The position numbers were made by a program, and so were the translations under genes. A stretch of 64,000 bases of DNA from a candidate division KSB1 bacterium. GTDB lineage: Bacteria > Zhuqueibacterota > Zhuqueibacteria > Residuimicrobiales > Krinioviventaceae. The stretch is from NCBI GenBank assembly GCA_034505495.1, contig JAPDQV010000001.1:81892-145891 (forward strand), given 5' to 3'. The number at the start of each line of letters is the position of its first letter. Positions within the stretch are counted from its first letter, which is position 1. Positions 1-8,768 of this stretch are shown here, piece by piece. A model generated the notes under the pieces. The model searched no databases. It was not told where the DNA came from and saw only the letters and a program-made list of their open reading frames with translations.

Positions 1-1351
1 AGATTTCATAGGCAAGCGCTTCGTCTTTGACGACAATTTGCCGCACTTGGACCTGCGCACCTTTTTCGAAAATGTGTCTGTTTTGGTGATAAAACTGCTC
101 GATCTCTTCGTCCGTAACGGTTATTTTGTCAAACACCTCACGGCGCCGTAGGCGATCGGCAAGAAGTTTTGTCTCTTCGCGCTGTACGAGCTTTTTTATC
201 TCCCGACTTTTATCATAGCCTTTCTCATAACCGTAACGGGTAATCAAGCGCCGGGGAACGTTACGGCTGAGAAAGGTCTTGATTTCTTTCGCGGTTGTGA
301 GATAAGGTCTGCGACGGGGAGAAATCTTTTCATAGGCGCGCACCGCATCTTCGACGGTAAATTTTCCGCCTTTAAAAACGGCCAGCGGCAATGAACGCTG
401 TTCCGCCGTCAGAGAATCGAGAAAGACCAACGGATCCCGTCGCGGATCGATGTTCTTTTTCGGAGCATTGAGAAAGAATTGCAGCAGAGAATCCTGCGAA
501 GCGGCAGGATATTCGGCTTTGTAATATTTTTCGATCTTGTCGACGAACGCATTATAGGCGCTGTCCAATTGCCTGCTCATAGGACGATAGAAGCTGGTGC
601 GAAGATCCTCTTTGACCTTGCCGAAAGACTGCTGTTGCGTCCGGCGGACATTCTCCAATTTGATGAGATGGTAGCCGCGTTTTGTTTCCACCACCGGAGA
701 AATTTGCCCGCGCCGCAGCTTTGATACGGCTTTAAAGAAAGCATCGTCATATCCACGATCTCCCCATCGCAGGAAGCCCAAGTCTCCGCCCTTTCCTGCA
801 CTCAAAGAATCTTTGGAAAATTGCCTGGCCGCCTCTTCGAATGAAAAACCGCGCAGCAAACGCCGACGCAATTGCTCGAGCTCCGCCTTGGCTTCAGGTG
901 AACGATCCGGATCATCTTTTTTCTTAAGTTTCGGCTTGGGAATGAAAATGTGCCTGACGTGATATTCCTTGCTCAGGCGACGGTATTTTTCCCTGACCAT
1001 GTCGTCGGGAATCATTTTATCAATAACTTTGTCTTTTATCACTGCGGCATACACTTGTCCGTCGCGATATGTTACTAGACGTTCCTGAATGTCCTCGGAT
1101 TTTTGTAATCCTTCCCTGCGCGCAGCCAACGCGATCAGCTCATCTTCGACAAGCTGATTGGTATTGTCCCATAACACACCATAGGAAAAGGGACCGTTTG
1201 AACGACTGCTTTCTTTGGCGAGTTGAATAACGTCCTCCAATAAAATGACGTGATTGCCGACGCGGGCCGCCACTTGAGAATCACCGCATTGAAGGACAAC
1301 CCCCAAAGCAAAAAGAAAAAACAACCGTTGCAGTAACCGACCCTTTTTCAT
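1..1351 (-). CDS. SurA/PpiC-like peptidyl-prolyl isomerase lipoprotein (3' end outside window)
   Basis: Probable periplasmic parvulin-type prolyl isomerase/chaperone for outer-membrane protein folding. My translation from the ATG at 1351 begins with a basic, then hydrophobic segment ending in VVLQC near residue 22, which reads as a lipoprotein signal, although Gln before the Cys is unusual. A helical SurA_N-like region follows. A PpiC domain spans about residues 131-243 (YHVRHIFIPK ... GGDLGFLRWGDRG ... GYHLIKLE), and a further helical region runs out of the window. The start at 1351 has GGAGAAG upstream; an in-frame ATG at 1363 lacks a ribosome site. It lies 68 bases downstream of mfd on the same strand. 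The family call is firm; SurA versus PrsA-like class is not resolved. Confidence 0.85.
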   Translation of the reverse strand, partial: MKKGRLLQRLFFLFALGVVLQCGDSQVAARVGNHVILLEDVIQLAKESSRSNGPFSYGVLWDNTNQLVEDELIALAARREGLQKSEDIQERLVTYRDGQVYAAVIKDKVIDKMIPDDMVREKYRRLSKEYHVRHIFIPKPKLKKKDDPDRSPEAKAELEQLRRRLLRGFSFEEAARQFSKDSLSAGKGGDLGFLRWGDRGYDDAFFKAVSKLRRGQISPVVETKRGYHLIKLENVRRTQQQSFGKVKEDLRTSFYRPMSRQLDSAYNAFVDKIEKYYKAEYPAASQDSLLQFFLNAPKKNIDPRRDPLVFLDSLTAEQRSLPLAVFKGGKFTVEDAVRAYEKISPRRRPYLTTAKEIKTFLSRNVPRRLITRYGYEKGYDKSREIKKLVQREETKLLADRLRRREVFDKITVTDEEIEQFYHQNRHIFEKGAQVQVRQIVVKDEALAYEI

Positions 1352-1419
1352 CTCCTTCTCCATCGATGCGTTGAGAAATTTGTATCCATTTATTTTACAA
1401 TAGATTAAAATCTACTCAT

Positions 1420-4400
1420 TTAGAGCAATTTTTGCAAGAAGTTTTTGGTTTCGCCGAGCTTATGACTGCCGGTAAGCCGAAATTCAATGACCAGGCGGTT
1501 CTTTTGTCGCAAATCACGCAATTCTACCTGCCCTGAGGCTGCTTCGGCAATTCGACCCAGCCAAACTGACCTCTGCGGCCCCGAGGGAATATCTTCATAG
1601 CAGATTTCACCGCTGAACAGCTTTTCTTTAACGGTAATGCGTTTAAATTTCAACAAGGACGCCAACAGTTTCACGGCTAAATAATCGAACAAATTTTGCA
1701 CGCGTTGCGGCAATCTGCCGAAACGATCGACGACTTCCGCCTTTATGCTATCAATTTCTTCGATCTTTTCCGCCATTACCAGACGGCGATAAATATCAAT
1801 CCTCTCTGCCGCTGAAGAAATATAATCTTCCGGTATGTAGGCGTCGATCTCTACCTCGATAAGGGTTTCAAATCTTTCCTTTTTCTCAACGACGGGTTCA
1901 AGATTGAGTTCCTGGCGAAGTTCCGTAACCGCTTCATGCAGGACGCGTGTATACAACTCGTAACCCAGCGAATGAATAAATCCCGATTGTTCCGCCCCAA
2001 AGATATTTCCTGCGCCGCGAATTTCCAGATCGCGCATGGCTATTTTAAAGCCGGAGCCCAAAGCGGTGAATTCTTGAATGGCCTGCAGTCTTTTAACGGC
2101 TTCGCGGCTCAGCTTGTTTAACGGAGGAACGAGGAGATAAGCAAAAGCCTGCTGATCCGATCGTCCTACCCGCCCGCGCAGCTGATAAAGCTGCGCCAAA
2201 CCAAGCTTGTCGGCTCGATTGATGATCAGCGTATTCGCGCGCGGCATATCGATACCGTTTTCGATGATCATGGTGCTGACCAGCACATCGATCGAGCCGT
2301 TTATGAAGCGAAGCATGATATCTTCCAGCTCTCGGGGCTTCATTTGCCCGTGCGCAACGTCGATCGATACCTCGGGAACCAATTGCCGAAGATGCGAAGC
2401 AATATTGTATATCGATTGGATGCGATTGTGAACAAAGAAAACCTGTCCGCCGCGCTCCTTTTCGAAAAGAATGGCCTGCCGAATCAGGTCAGGGTCGAAA
2501 CGGCTGATCTCGGTGATGATAGGCAATCGATTGTGCGGAGGAGAATTGATGATCGAAATGTCTTTAGCACCGACTATCGCCATGTGAAGCGTCCGAGGAA
2601 TCGGGGTGGCCGACATCAGCAACGTATCGACATTCTTTTTCATCATCTTGATTTTTTCTTTGTGCATAACCCCGAACCGCTGCTCCTCGTCGATGATCAG
2701 CAGCCCGAGATCCTTGAACTGAACGTCATTCGAAAGCAGCCGATGCGTGCCGATAATCAAATCAATTTTGCCGTCACGAAGATCTTGGACGATCTCTTTT
2801 TGCTCTTTTTCACTTTTGAATCGGGAAAGCACTTCAATTCGCACGGGAAAGCTTTTCATACGCATTCGAAATGTATTGTAATGCTGCTGCGCTAAAATGG
2901 TGGTAGGCGCCAGCAGAGCGACCTGTTTTCCCTCCAAGACGGCTTTGAAAGCAGCGCGAACCGCCACTTCGGTTTTTCCGTATCCGACGTCTCCGCAGAT
3001 CAGCCTCTCCATCGGGTAGGGCGAGCACATATCCGCCTTAACATCACGAATGGCCGCCGATTGGTCTATGGTTTCTTCATATTCGAACGAAGCTTCCAGC
3101 TCTTTTTCCCAAACTGTGTCCTCAGAAAATGCATAGCCGGGTTTGCTTTTCCGCTCGGCATAAAGCTCGATCAACTCCTTGGCAATCTCTTTGATCCGTT
3201 TGCGCGTTCGCGTCTTGAGCTTTTCCCATTCCACGCTTCCCAACTTGCTCAACTCCGGAACGGCGGCGTCCTGGGCGGCGTATTTCTGTACGCGGTCCAT
3301 TTTCTCGAGCGGCACATAAAGGCGGTCTCCGTCTCGATACTCAATGGTCAGACATTCCGTCTGACGTCCGTAAGCGGTAATTTTTTCCAATCCGCGAAAA
3401 ATACCGATGCCGTAATCATCATGAACCACATAGTCGCCTAGTCTCAGCGTCAATTCGGTTTTGGGAAGCACATTGCGTCCCGCCAAACGATCGGCTTTGG
3501 GCTGATGAAATCGGCCGTACAACTCCTTCGGTGTAACAAGCAGGAAATGCTTTGCCGGCCAGATGAGGCCTGAAGATAACGCAGCGGTGGAAAAGTGGAA
3601 AAGTTGTGGAAACCCTTCATCTTCGAACAGGTCTTGGATGCGCTTTTCCTGAGTTTCCGAGCCGCAGGCGACGACCATGAACGGTTCCGAGTACTGTTGC
3701 GCAAATTGCTCGCAATAGCTTTTCGCCAGTCTCAGATTTCCGCCGAAAGACGGCGGCGTTTCGACGCCGAAATGAACATCGGCTTTTCCGTCATGACCGG
3801 CAGTAAATCTAATTACCTGAAAAGAGTTTAAAAAAGAATCGACCTCCGAATAAGAAAAATAGTACTGCTCAGCCTCTATTTCCCACTGGGAAGGGTGTCC
3901 GGGAGAAAATCGCTTGCGAAAAGCCTCCTCATAATCATTTGCAGCGCTTGCCAAAAGCTCTTCGGCAGGCATCCACAACAAGGCCTGCGGATCAAGGTAG
4001 TGGATTAGCGAGCTTTTAAACGGGATGGCGCTGGATGCGCTTTCGTGCAGGGTTGCAAAAGGTCCGCCGCAGGCCGGCGGAAAAATTTCAAGCTCAATAC
4101 AGCTTTCAATGGATTTTTGGCTTTCGGGATCGAATCGGCGAATGGATTCAATTTGGTCACCAAAGAATTCAATCCGATAGGGAAGCTCGGCTTCAAAGAG
4201 AAAAATATCGACGATGCCGCCGCGAACGCTGAATTCTCCGGGAAAATCAACCCGTTCTTCGCGGTTGTATCCCATCTCCGCCAGCTGGCGGACGAAATGA
4301 GTGAAAGCGAGCTCTGAGCCGGTTTTGAGAATGATCGAGTACAGATCGGTGTCCTCTTCGCTGCCGATCTTTTCCATCATTGCTTCGATCGTCGTAACCA

Positions 4401-4758
4401 AAAGGAGCGGTTTTTTGCGGCGAAGCTGCTTGATGACATTGATTCTTCGCCCGATATCGCCTGCCGCCGGCCCGATTTCATTCCACAATTGCTGTTTGAA
4501 CGCCGGGAAAAAGAGGACCTCGTTCGGTTCGCAGAGAGATTCCAGATCATCGCAAAACTGCTTGGCTTCGTTCATGTCGTGAAGAATGACGACGATCTGC
4601 TTTTGAAATCGTCGAAATGCTGCGGCGACGACGAAAGCAGGGGACGAGCCGCCCAAACCCGCCAAGCGAATTTTATTTCCGGCCTCGCAGGCTCTGCAGA
4701 AGCGTTCGAATTCCGGAGATTGTTCAAACAGGGATTGAACGTTGCGCAGGGTCATCAT
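1420..4758 (-). CDS. mfd: Mfd transcription-repair coupling factor
   Basis: Superfamily 2 translocase that dislodges stalled RNA polymerase and recruits UvrA. About 1112 residues, close to the usual 1150. Visible parts in order are a UvrB-homology N-terminus, a CarD-like RNA-polymerase interaction domain near residue 443 (LRLGDYVVHDDYGIG), Walker A GDVGYGKTE near residue 589, DEEQRFG near 689, the motif-VI region QLRGRVGRSDQQAFAYLL, and the C-terminal TRCF domain (RIDIYRRL). I start it at the ATG at 4758, which forms a 4-base ATGA overlap with the rsmG stop; the open frame extends upstream but that stretch is rsmG read out of frame. Coupling to rsmG puts a repair gene where parA/parB often lie. 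Confidence 0.97.
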   Translation of the reverse strand: MMTLRNVQSLFEQSPEFERFCRACEAGNKIRLAGLGGSSPAFVVAAAFRRFQKQIVVILHDMNEAKQFCDDLESLCEPNEVLFFPAFKQQLWNEIGPAAGDIGRRINVIKQLRRKKPLLLVTTIEAMMEKIGSEEDTDLYSIILKTGSELAFTHFVRQLAEMGYNREERVDFPGEFSVRGGIVDIFLFEAELPYRIEFFGDQIESIRRFDPESQKSIESCIELEIFPPACGGPFATLHESASSAIPFKSSLIHYLDPQALLWMPAEELLASAANDYEEAFRKRFSPGHPSQWEIEAEQYYFSYSEVDSFLNSFQVIRFTAGHDGKADVHFGVETPPSFGGNLRLAKSYCEQFAQQYSEPFMVVACGSETQEKRIQDLFEDEGFPQLFHFSTAALSSGLIWPAKHFLLVTPKELYGRFHQPKADRLAGRNVLPKTELTLRLGDYVVHDDYGIGIFRGLEKITAYGRQTECLTIEYRDGDRLYVPLEKMDRVQKYAAQDAAVPELSKLGSVEWEKLKTRTRKRIKEIAKELIELYAERKSKPGYAFSEDTVWEKELEASFEYEETIDQSAAIRDVKADMCSPYPMERLICGDVGYGKTEVAVRAAFKAVLEGKQVALLAPTTILAQQHYNTFRMRMKSFPVRIEVLSRFKSEKEQKEIVQDLRDGKIDLIIGTHRLLSNDVQFKDLGLLIIDEEQRFGVMHKEKIKMMKKNVDTLLMSATPIPRTLHMAIVGAKDISIINSPPHNRLPIITEISRFDPDLIRQAILFEKERGGQVFFVHNRIQSIYNIASHLRQLVPEVSIDVAHGQMKPRELEDIMLRFINGSIDVLVSTMIIENGIDMPRANTLIINRADKLGLAQLYQLRGRVGRSDQQAFAYLLVPPLNKLSREAVKRLQAIQEFTALGSGFKIAMRDLEIRGAGNIFGAEQSGFIHSLGYELYTRVLHEAVTELRQELNLEPVVEKKERFETLIEVEIDAYIPEDYISSAAERIDIYRRLVMAEKIEEIDSIKAEVVDRFGRLPQRVQNLFDYLAVKLLASLLKFKRITVKEKLFSGEICYEDIPSGPQRSVWLGRIAEAASGQVELRDLRQKNRLVIEFRLTGSHKLGETKNFLQKLL

Positions 4759-5423
4759 GAAACTTTTCGGTAGTTGTTTTCTGAGCGGCGGACACAAACG
4801 ATGTATTTGGGATCGTCCGTCATGGTCGGCAGCGGCAGGATTTGCGTGATTACGCTCGCCTCGCGCAGCAACTCGCGCATTTCCTCGTCGATTGAGCCGC
4901 CCTTTTGCGCCAGCAGCAAACCTTTCTTTTTCAGCAGCGGTTCGGACCATTTCCAAAGCTTCGGCAGCGCGGCGACAGACCGAGCAACCACTACATCAAA
5001 CCGTTGTCGAAACTCCTGTTTGAATTGAGGTGATTCGGCGCGGTCACAGACAACCAGGGTGTTTTTCAGTCCGAGAGATATAGTCGTATCTTTAAGAAAC
5101 CGGCTCTTTTTTTGGATCGAATCGAGCAGGACGACCTTCAAGGCAGGTTTTAAAATCGCAATGATGATGCCGGGGAATCCGGCGCCGCTGCCGAGATCCA
5201 ACAGCACTCCCTGGTCGGGAATTTCAGCCAGGCGCGCGATTGCGACGGATTCGAAAACATGTCGGGCCACAAGACGGTGAATGTCCTTGCGGGAGACCAA
5301 GTTGATCTGCTGATTGGTTTGCTCGACCGCCTCAATATAGCGACGAAACAACGATATTTGCGGCTCCTGAAGAGCAAACAAACGGACAAGGGTGTCGAAT
5401 GCTTGTTGGTTTTCAGGCGTCAT
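4755..5423 (-). CDS. rsmG: 16S rRNA (guanine527-N7)-methyltransferase RsmG
   Basis: SAM-dependent methyltransferase that makes m7G527 in 16S rRNA. 222 residues, normal length. The SAM-binding glycine loop LLDLGSGAGFPG is clear, followed by the acidic strand end (VLLDS) and the GidB core VVARSVAALPKLWKW. It overlaps the mnmG 3' end by 11 bases and its stop overlaps the mfd start by 4 bases, so mnmG-rsmG-mfd is translationally coupled. Its ATG touches a parS site (5423-5438). Confidence 0.97.
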   Translation of the reverse strand: MTPENQQAFDTLVRLFALQEPQISLFRRYIEAVEQTNQQINLVSRKDIHRLVARHVFESVAIARLAEIPDQGVLLDLGSGAGFPGIIIAILKPALKVVLLDSIQKKSRFLKDTTISLGLKNTLVVCDRAESPQFKQEFRQRFDVVVARSVAALPKLWKWSEPLLKKKGLLLAQKGGSIDEEMRELLREASVITQILPLPTMTDDPKYIVCVRRSENNYRKVS

Positions 5424-7317
5424 GTTTCACGTGGAACATTTCAGCTGAGCGTTGTTTTAAATGGATCATTAAAACCGCAATATCGGCGGGTGTAACGCCG
5501 ATAAGTCTCGATGCCTGGCCGATGGTTCTGGGCCGAAATTTTTTCAGCACCTCTTTTCCTTCTTTTGACAAGGACGTGACATCGTTATAGTCGATCTTCT
5601 CCGGCAATATTATATCCTCCATCGACCGCATTTGCTCGACCAGCAAACGTTGTCGGTCGAGAAAGCCGCGGTATTTGACCTCAATTTCCACCTGCTCCTG
5701 CACGCGCCGCCAAAATGCCTCGGCATTACTGCAGAACAAATCATCCTCATACAAACTGCCAAAGTCGATAAGACGAATTTCAGGGCGCCGCAAAATTTTT
5801 TCGATCGTTTCGGGATTGTCCAATGGAGCACTGCCCTTTTCTAATAGAAGACGATTGATCTCTGCAAGCGGCGGACGCAGCGACGCGGCTTTCTCCAATC
5901 CTTGCTCAATCGCCTGACGTTTCTTTAAAAGCAAATCATAGGATTCGTCATCGATCAAGCCGTAAAGATGCCCGTAATCCATCAACCTCAAATCGGCGTT
6001 GTCCTGCCGCAGCAGCAGCCTAAATTCCGCTCTCGAAGTAAACATGCGGTACGGCTCATAAAGCTCCTTGGTGACCAAATCGTCCGTCAATACCCCAATA
6101 TAAGCTTCGTCTCGTCCCAAAATAAACGGTTCTTCTCCGCGAATTTTGAGCACGGCATTGATGCCGGCCATTAATCCCTGCGCGGCGGCTTCTTCATAAC
6201 CGGAGGTGCCGTTGATTTGTCCGGCAAAATAGAGATTTTCTATCGCTTTGCTTTCGTACGTAGGCTTGAGCTGCATGGGCGGGAAATAATCGTATTCAAT
6301 GGCGTATCCCAATCGGGTCAGCCTGACGTTTTCAAGGCCCTTGATGCTGCGTACCGCCCGAATCTGGATGTCCTCCGGAAGACTGGTTGAAAACCCGTTG
6401 AGGTAATATTCGTGTGTAGATCGCCCCTCAGGCTCCAGGAAAAGTTGATGCTGTTCTTTATCGGCGAACCGTACGATTTTGTCCTCTATGGAAGGGCAAT
6501 ATCTCGGCCCAACGCCTTTTATGATTCCTTGATACAGCGGTGAACGATCGAGTCCGGATGCCAATATCTCATGGGTCGCACGATTAGTTCTCGTGATGAA
6601 GCATGGCATTTGTTGAATCTGAATACGGTCGTGTTTGTGCGAGAAAGGGATGGGGTCCTCATCTCCATATTGCGGCTCCATTTGCTCAAAGTCGACGGTT
6701 CTTCCGTCGATGCGGGGAGGGGTCCCGGTTTTTAAACGTCCGACTTTAATTCCGAACGATGCCAGCTGCTGCGCCAAACCGCTCGAAGCCGGTTCGCCGA
6801 TTCTTCCGCCGCTAAAGTGCTGCAGGCCGATGTGGATTAGGCCGTTTAAAAATGTACCGCTTGCCAGGATGACGGCTCCGGCGTATATTTCTGTGCCAAT
6901 GTCGGTTACAACTCCGATGACTTTATCTCTCTTTATCAGCAGACTTTTAATGTCATGCTGCCTCAAATATAAATTGGATTGGTTTTCCAAGTAATATTTC
7001 ATTCTAAGTGAATATTGTACGCGGTCGTTTTGCGTTCGGGGCGACCAGACAGCCGGTCCCTTGGATCGATTCAACATTTTAAATTGAATGGCCGTCTCAT
7101 CTGCCACGACGCCCATTTGACCGCCTAACGCATCGATTTCCTTGACCAAATGCCCTTTTGCGGTGCCTCCTATTGCCGGATTACAGGACATTTGAGCAAT
7201 GGTAAAGAGATTAATGGTAATCAGCAGAGTCTGCGCACCCATTTTAGCGGACGCCAAGGCGGCTTCACAACCTGCATGCCCGGCACCCACGACTATAACA
7301 TCATAGCTGTCTTTCAT
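5413..7317 (-). CDS. mnmG: tRNA uridine 5-carboxymethylaminomethyl modification protein MnmG (GidA)
   Basis: FAD enzyme that works with MnmE to place the cmnm5 group on wobble uridine 34 of certain tRNAs. The N-terminal dinucleotide fold VVGAGHAGCEAALA, the GidA signature GPRYCPSIEDKIVRF and the second signature FAGQINGTSGYEEAAAQGL are all present. About 634 residues, full length. I choose the ATG at 7317 (MKDSYDVIVVG); a TTG two codons upstream is possible. The last residues MFHVKHDA are encoded by the parS site at 5423-5438. It sits 25-31 bases downstream of mnmE, its functional partner. Confidence 0.97.
   Translation of the reverse strand: MKDSYDVIVVGAGHAGCEAALASAKMGAQTLLITINLFTIAQMSCNPAIGGTAKGHLVKEIDALGGQMGVVADETAIQFKMLNRSKGPAVWSPRTQNDRVQYSLRMKYYLENQSNLYLRQHDIKSLLIKRDKVIGVVTDIGTEIYAGAVILASGTFLNGLIHIGLQHFSGGRIGEPASSGLAQQLASFGIKVGRLKTGTPPRIDGRTVDFEQMEPQYGDEDPIPFSHKHDRIQIQQMPCFITRTNRATHEILASGLDRSPLYQGIIKGVGPRYCPSIEDKIVRFADKEQHQLFLEPEGRSTHEYYLNGFSTSLPEDIQIRAVRSIKGLENVRLTRLGYAIEYDYFPPMQLKPTYESKAIENLYFAGQINGTSGYEEAAAQGLMAGINAVLKIRGEEPFILGRDEAYIGVLTDDLVTKELYEPYRMFTSRAEFRLLLRQDNADLRLMDYGHLYGLIDDESYDLLLKKRQAIEQGLEKAASLRPPLAEINRLLLEKGSAPLDNPETIEKILRRPEIRLIDFGSLYEDDLFCSNAEAFWRRVQEQVEIEVKYRGFLDRQRLLVEQMRSMEDIILPEKIDYNDVTSLSKEGKEVLKKFRPRTIGQASRLIGVTPADIAVLMIHLKQRSAEMFHVKHDA
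5423..5438. promoter_or_regulatory. parS-type ParB binding site (mnmG/rsmG junction)
   Basis: The plus strand reads TGTTTCACGTGGAACA. It is a mixed form of the known parS palindromes TGTTTCACGTGAAACA and TGTTCCACGTGGAACA, with one asymmetric pair. It overlaps the rsmG ATG and encodes MFHVKH of MnmG. ParB nucleates on such sites near the replication origin. Assignment is by match to the widely conserved consensus; no parB is in the window. Confidence 0.8.
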
Positions 7318-7331
7318 GGCCAATTATCCAG

Positions 7332-7347
7332 TGTTTCACGTGAAACA
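7332..7347. promoter_or_regulatory. Perfect palindromic parS site (mnmE/mnmG gap)
   Basis: TGTTTCACGTGAAACA is a perfect 16-base palindrome identical to the canonical parS. It fills most of the short gap between the mnmE stop and the mnmG start, so unlike the site at 5423 it is not constrained by protein coding. Together the two sites, 1.9 kb apart, mark this block as origin-proximal. Confidence 0.9.
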
Positions 7348-7348
7348 T

Positions 7349-8719
7349 TTACTTGCCGATACAAAATCGGCTAAAGATATGATCTAATATTTCGTCAACG
7401 GTAACTTCACCTGTAATTCTTCCCAGGCAGCTCAAAGCTCCTTTAAGATGCACAGCCAGGAACTCTTCACTCAAGCTCCTTTCTAAAGCTTCTAAAGCGT
7501 TTTCCAGCTCACTCTTTGCTTTTAAAAGCTCTTCATAGTGTCGGTCGTTGCAAATTATTTCATCCTCGTGTGGAAGCTCCGCAATTTGCGCCAAAATCCG
7601 CTTTTCTAAATTTTCAAACCCTTCTCCCGTTTTTGCCGAAATGACCAGAGCGCCATCAAATTTTTGCAGAATTCTCTCGTTTAAAGCGGCCAGTCCTAAA
7701 TCCGCCTTGTTTCTTATTAGAATGATCGTCCCGTTATACTTTTCTTCAATTTGTTTCAAAGCCTGTAAATCTTCCGAATCAAGCTCGGAGCTTCCGTCGG
7801 TGATGAAAAGAACAAGATCTGCATTTTGTACGGCCTTCAGGGTCCTATCCTTTGCTTTTTGCTCCAAAACTCCTTGAGCGCCCCATATTCCGGCTGTATC
7901 GATGATACGTATCAAATATCCATTAATATCTATCCACTCTTCAATGCTGTCTCGTGTTGTGCCGGGAATATCAGAAACAATGGCCCGCTCTTTTTGCAAA
8001 AGTTTATTTAAGATACTCGACTTTCCGACGTTCGGTTTCCCGGTCAATACCACGATCAATCCTTCTCGCAAAATTTTACCGTAACGGAAACCTTTTAGCA
8101 AAGATTTAATGGATTCGAGAGACTTTTCGATGCGTGTCTTTAGATCATTAGCCTGTATAAAAGTTATGTCCTCTTCGGAAAAGTCCAGCGACAACTCTAA
8201 AAGAGCAACGGTGTCCTTTAGGTCGTTCTTTATAGCATTCAAATGTTTTGACAGTTCTCCTTCAAGTTGCCTTTGCGATGCCTTCAGCGCGGCCTTGGTT
8301 TGAGCCTGAATGACATCGGCAACGGCTTCTGCCTGTACCAAATCGATCTTTCCGTTTAGAAAAGCTCGTAGACTATATTCTCCAGGACAGGCCGGTCTAA
8401 TTCCGCTTTCGACCAGTATTCTCATGATCTCAGAAGTTATCAATCGACTACCATGACAATGGATTTCAACCATATCTTCGCCGGTGTAGGAATGTGGGGC
8501 AATAAATTTAACCACCAGTACCCGATCAATTTCCTGCTTGTCCCGCGGATCGATGATTTTTCCATAAAGCATGCGTCTTTCCTCTGCCTCGATGAGAGAC
8601 TTGGAAGCTCTAAATACGCTTGCTATTTTATCGATGCTACTCGGTCCGCTGACTCGGATGATAGAGATAGCCCCGATACCTGGGGGAGTTGCAATAGCAG
8701 CAATAGTGTCGTTCTTCAT
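7349..8719 (-). CDS. mnmE: tRNA modification GTPase MnmE (TrmE)
   Basis: GTPase partner of MnmG in cmnm5U34 tRNA modification. 456 residues, full length. The N-terminal folate-binding domain (TIAAIATPPGIGAISIIRVSG) precedes a helical domain. Inserted in that is a G domain with GKPNVGKSS (G1), IPGTTRD (G2), DTAG (G3) and NKAD (G4). The C-terminus is the catalytic CIGK. The start at 8719 has AGGA upstream and lies directly after a terminator hairpin. Confidence 0.97.
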   Translation of the reverse strand: MKNDTIAAIATPPGIGAISIIRVSGPSSIDKIASVFRASKSLIEAEERRMLYGKIIDPRDKQEIDRVLVVKFIAPHSYTGEDMVEIHCHGSRLITSEIMRILVESGIRPACPGEYSLRAFLNGKIDLVQAEAVADVIQAQTKAALKASQRQLEGELSKHLNAIKNDLKDTVALLELSLDFSEEDITFIQANDLKTRIEKSLESIKSLLKGFRYGKILREGLIVVLTGKPNVGKSSILNKLLQKERAIVSDIPGTTRDSIEEWIDINGYLIRIIDTAGIWGAQGVLEQKAKDRTLKAVQNADLVLFITDGSSELDSEDLQALKQIEEKYNGTIILIRNKADLGLAALNERILQKFDGALVISAKTGEGFENLEKRILAQIAELPHEDEIICNDRHYEELLKAKSELENALEALERSLSEEFLAVHLKGALSCLGRITGEVTVDEILDHIFSRFCIGK

Positions 8720-8726
8720 GTTTCCT

Positions 8727-8760
8727 ACAAAAAGAAAACCCCGCCGAATAAGCGGGGTTT
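8727..8760 (-). terminator. Rho-independent terminator between yidC and mnmE
   Basis: On the minus strand AAACCCCGC, a 7-base loop and GCGGGGTTT form a 9-bp stem (8736-8760), followed by TTTTCTTTTT. It lies 8 bases past the yidC stop, and its T tract ends within 10 bases of the mnmE start codon, so it would separate or attenuate rpmH-yidC from mnmE-mnmG-rsmG-mfd. Confidence 0.9.
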
Positions 8761-8768
8761 AAATCAGC

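Noticed and set aside
1385..1412. Terminator between mfd and the PpiC gene
   Set aside because: Only a 6-bp AT stem (TAGATT/AATCTA) without a T tract.
4759..4956. 66-residue N-terminal extension of Mfd
   Set aside because: It is rsmG read in another frame; the ATGA overlap start at 4758 fits Mfd homologues.
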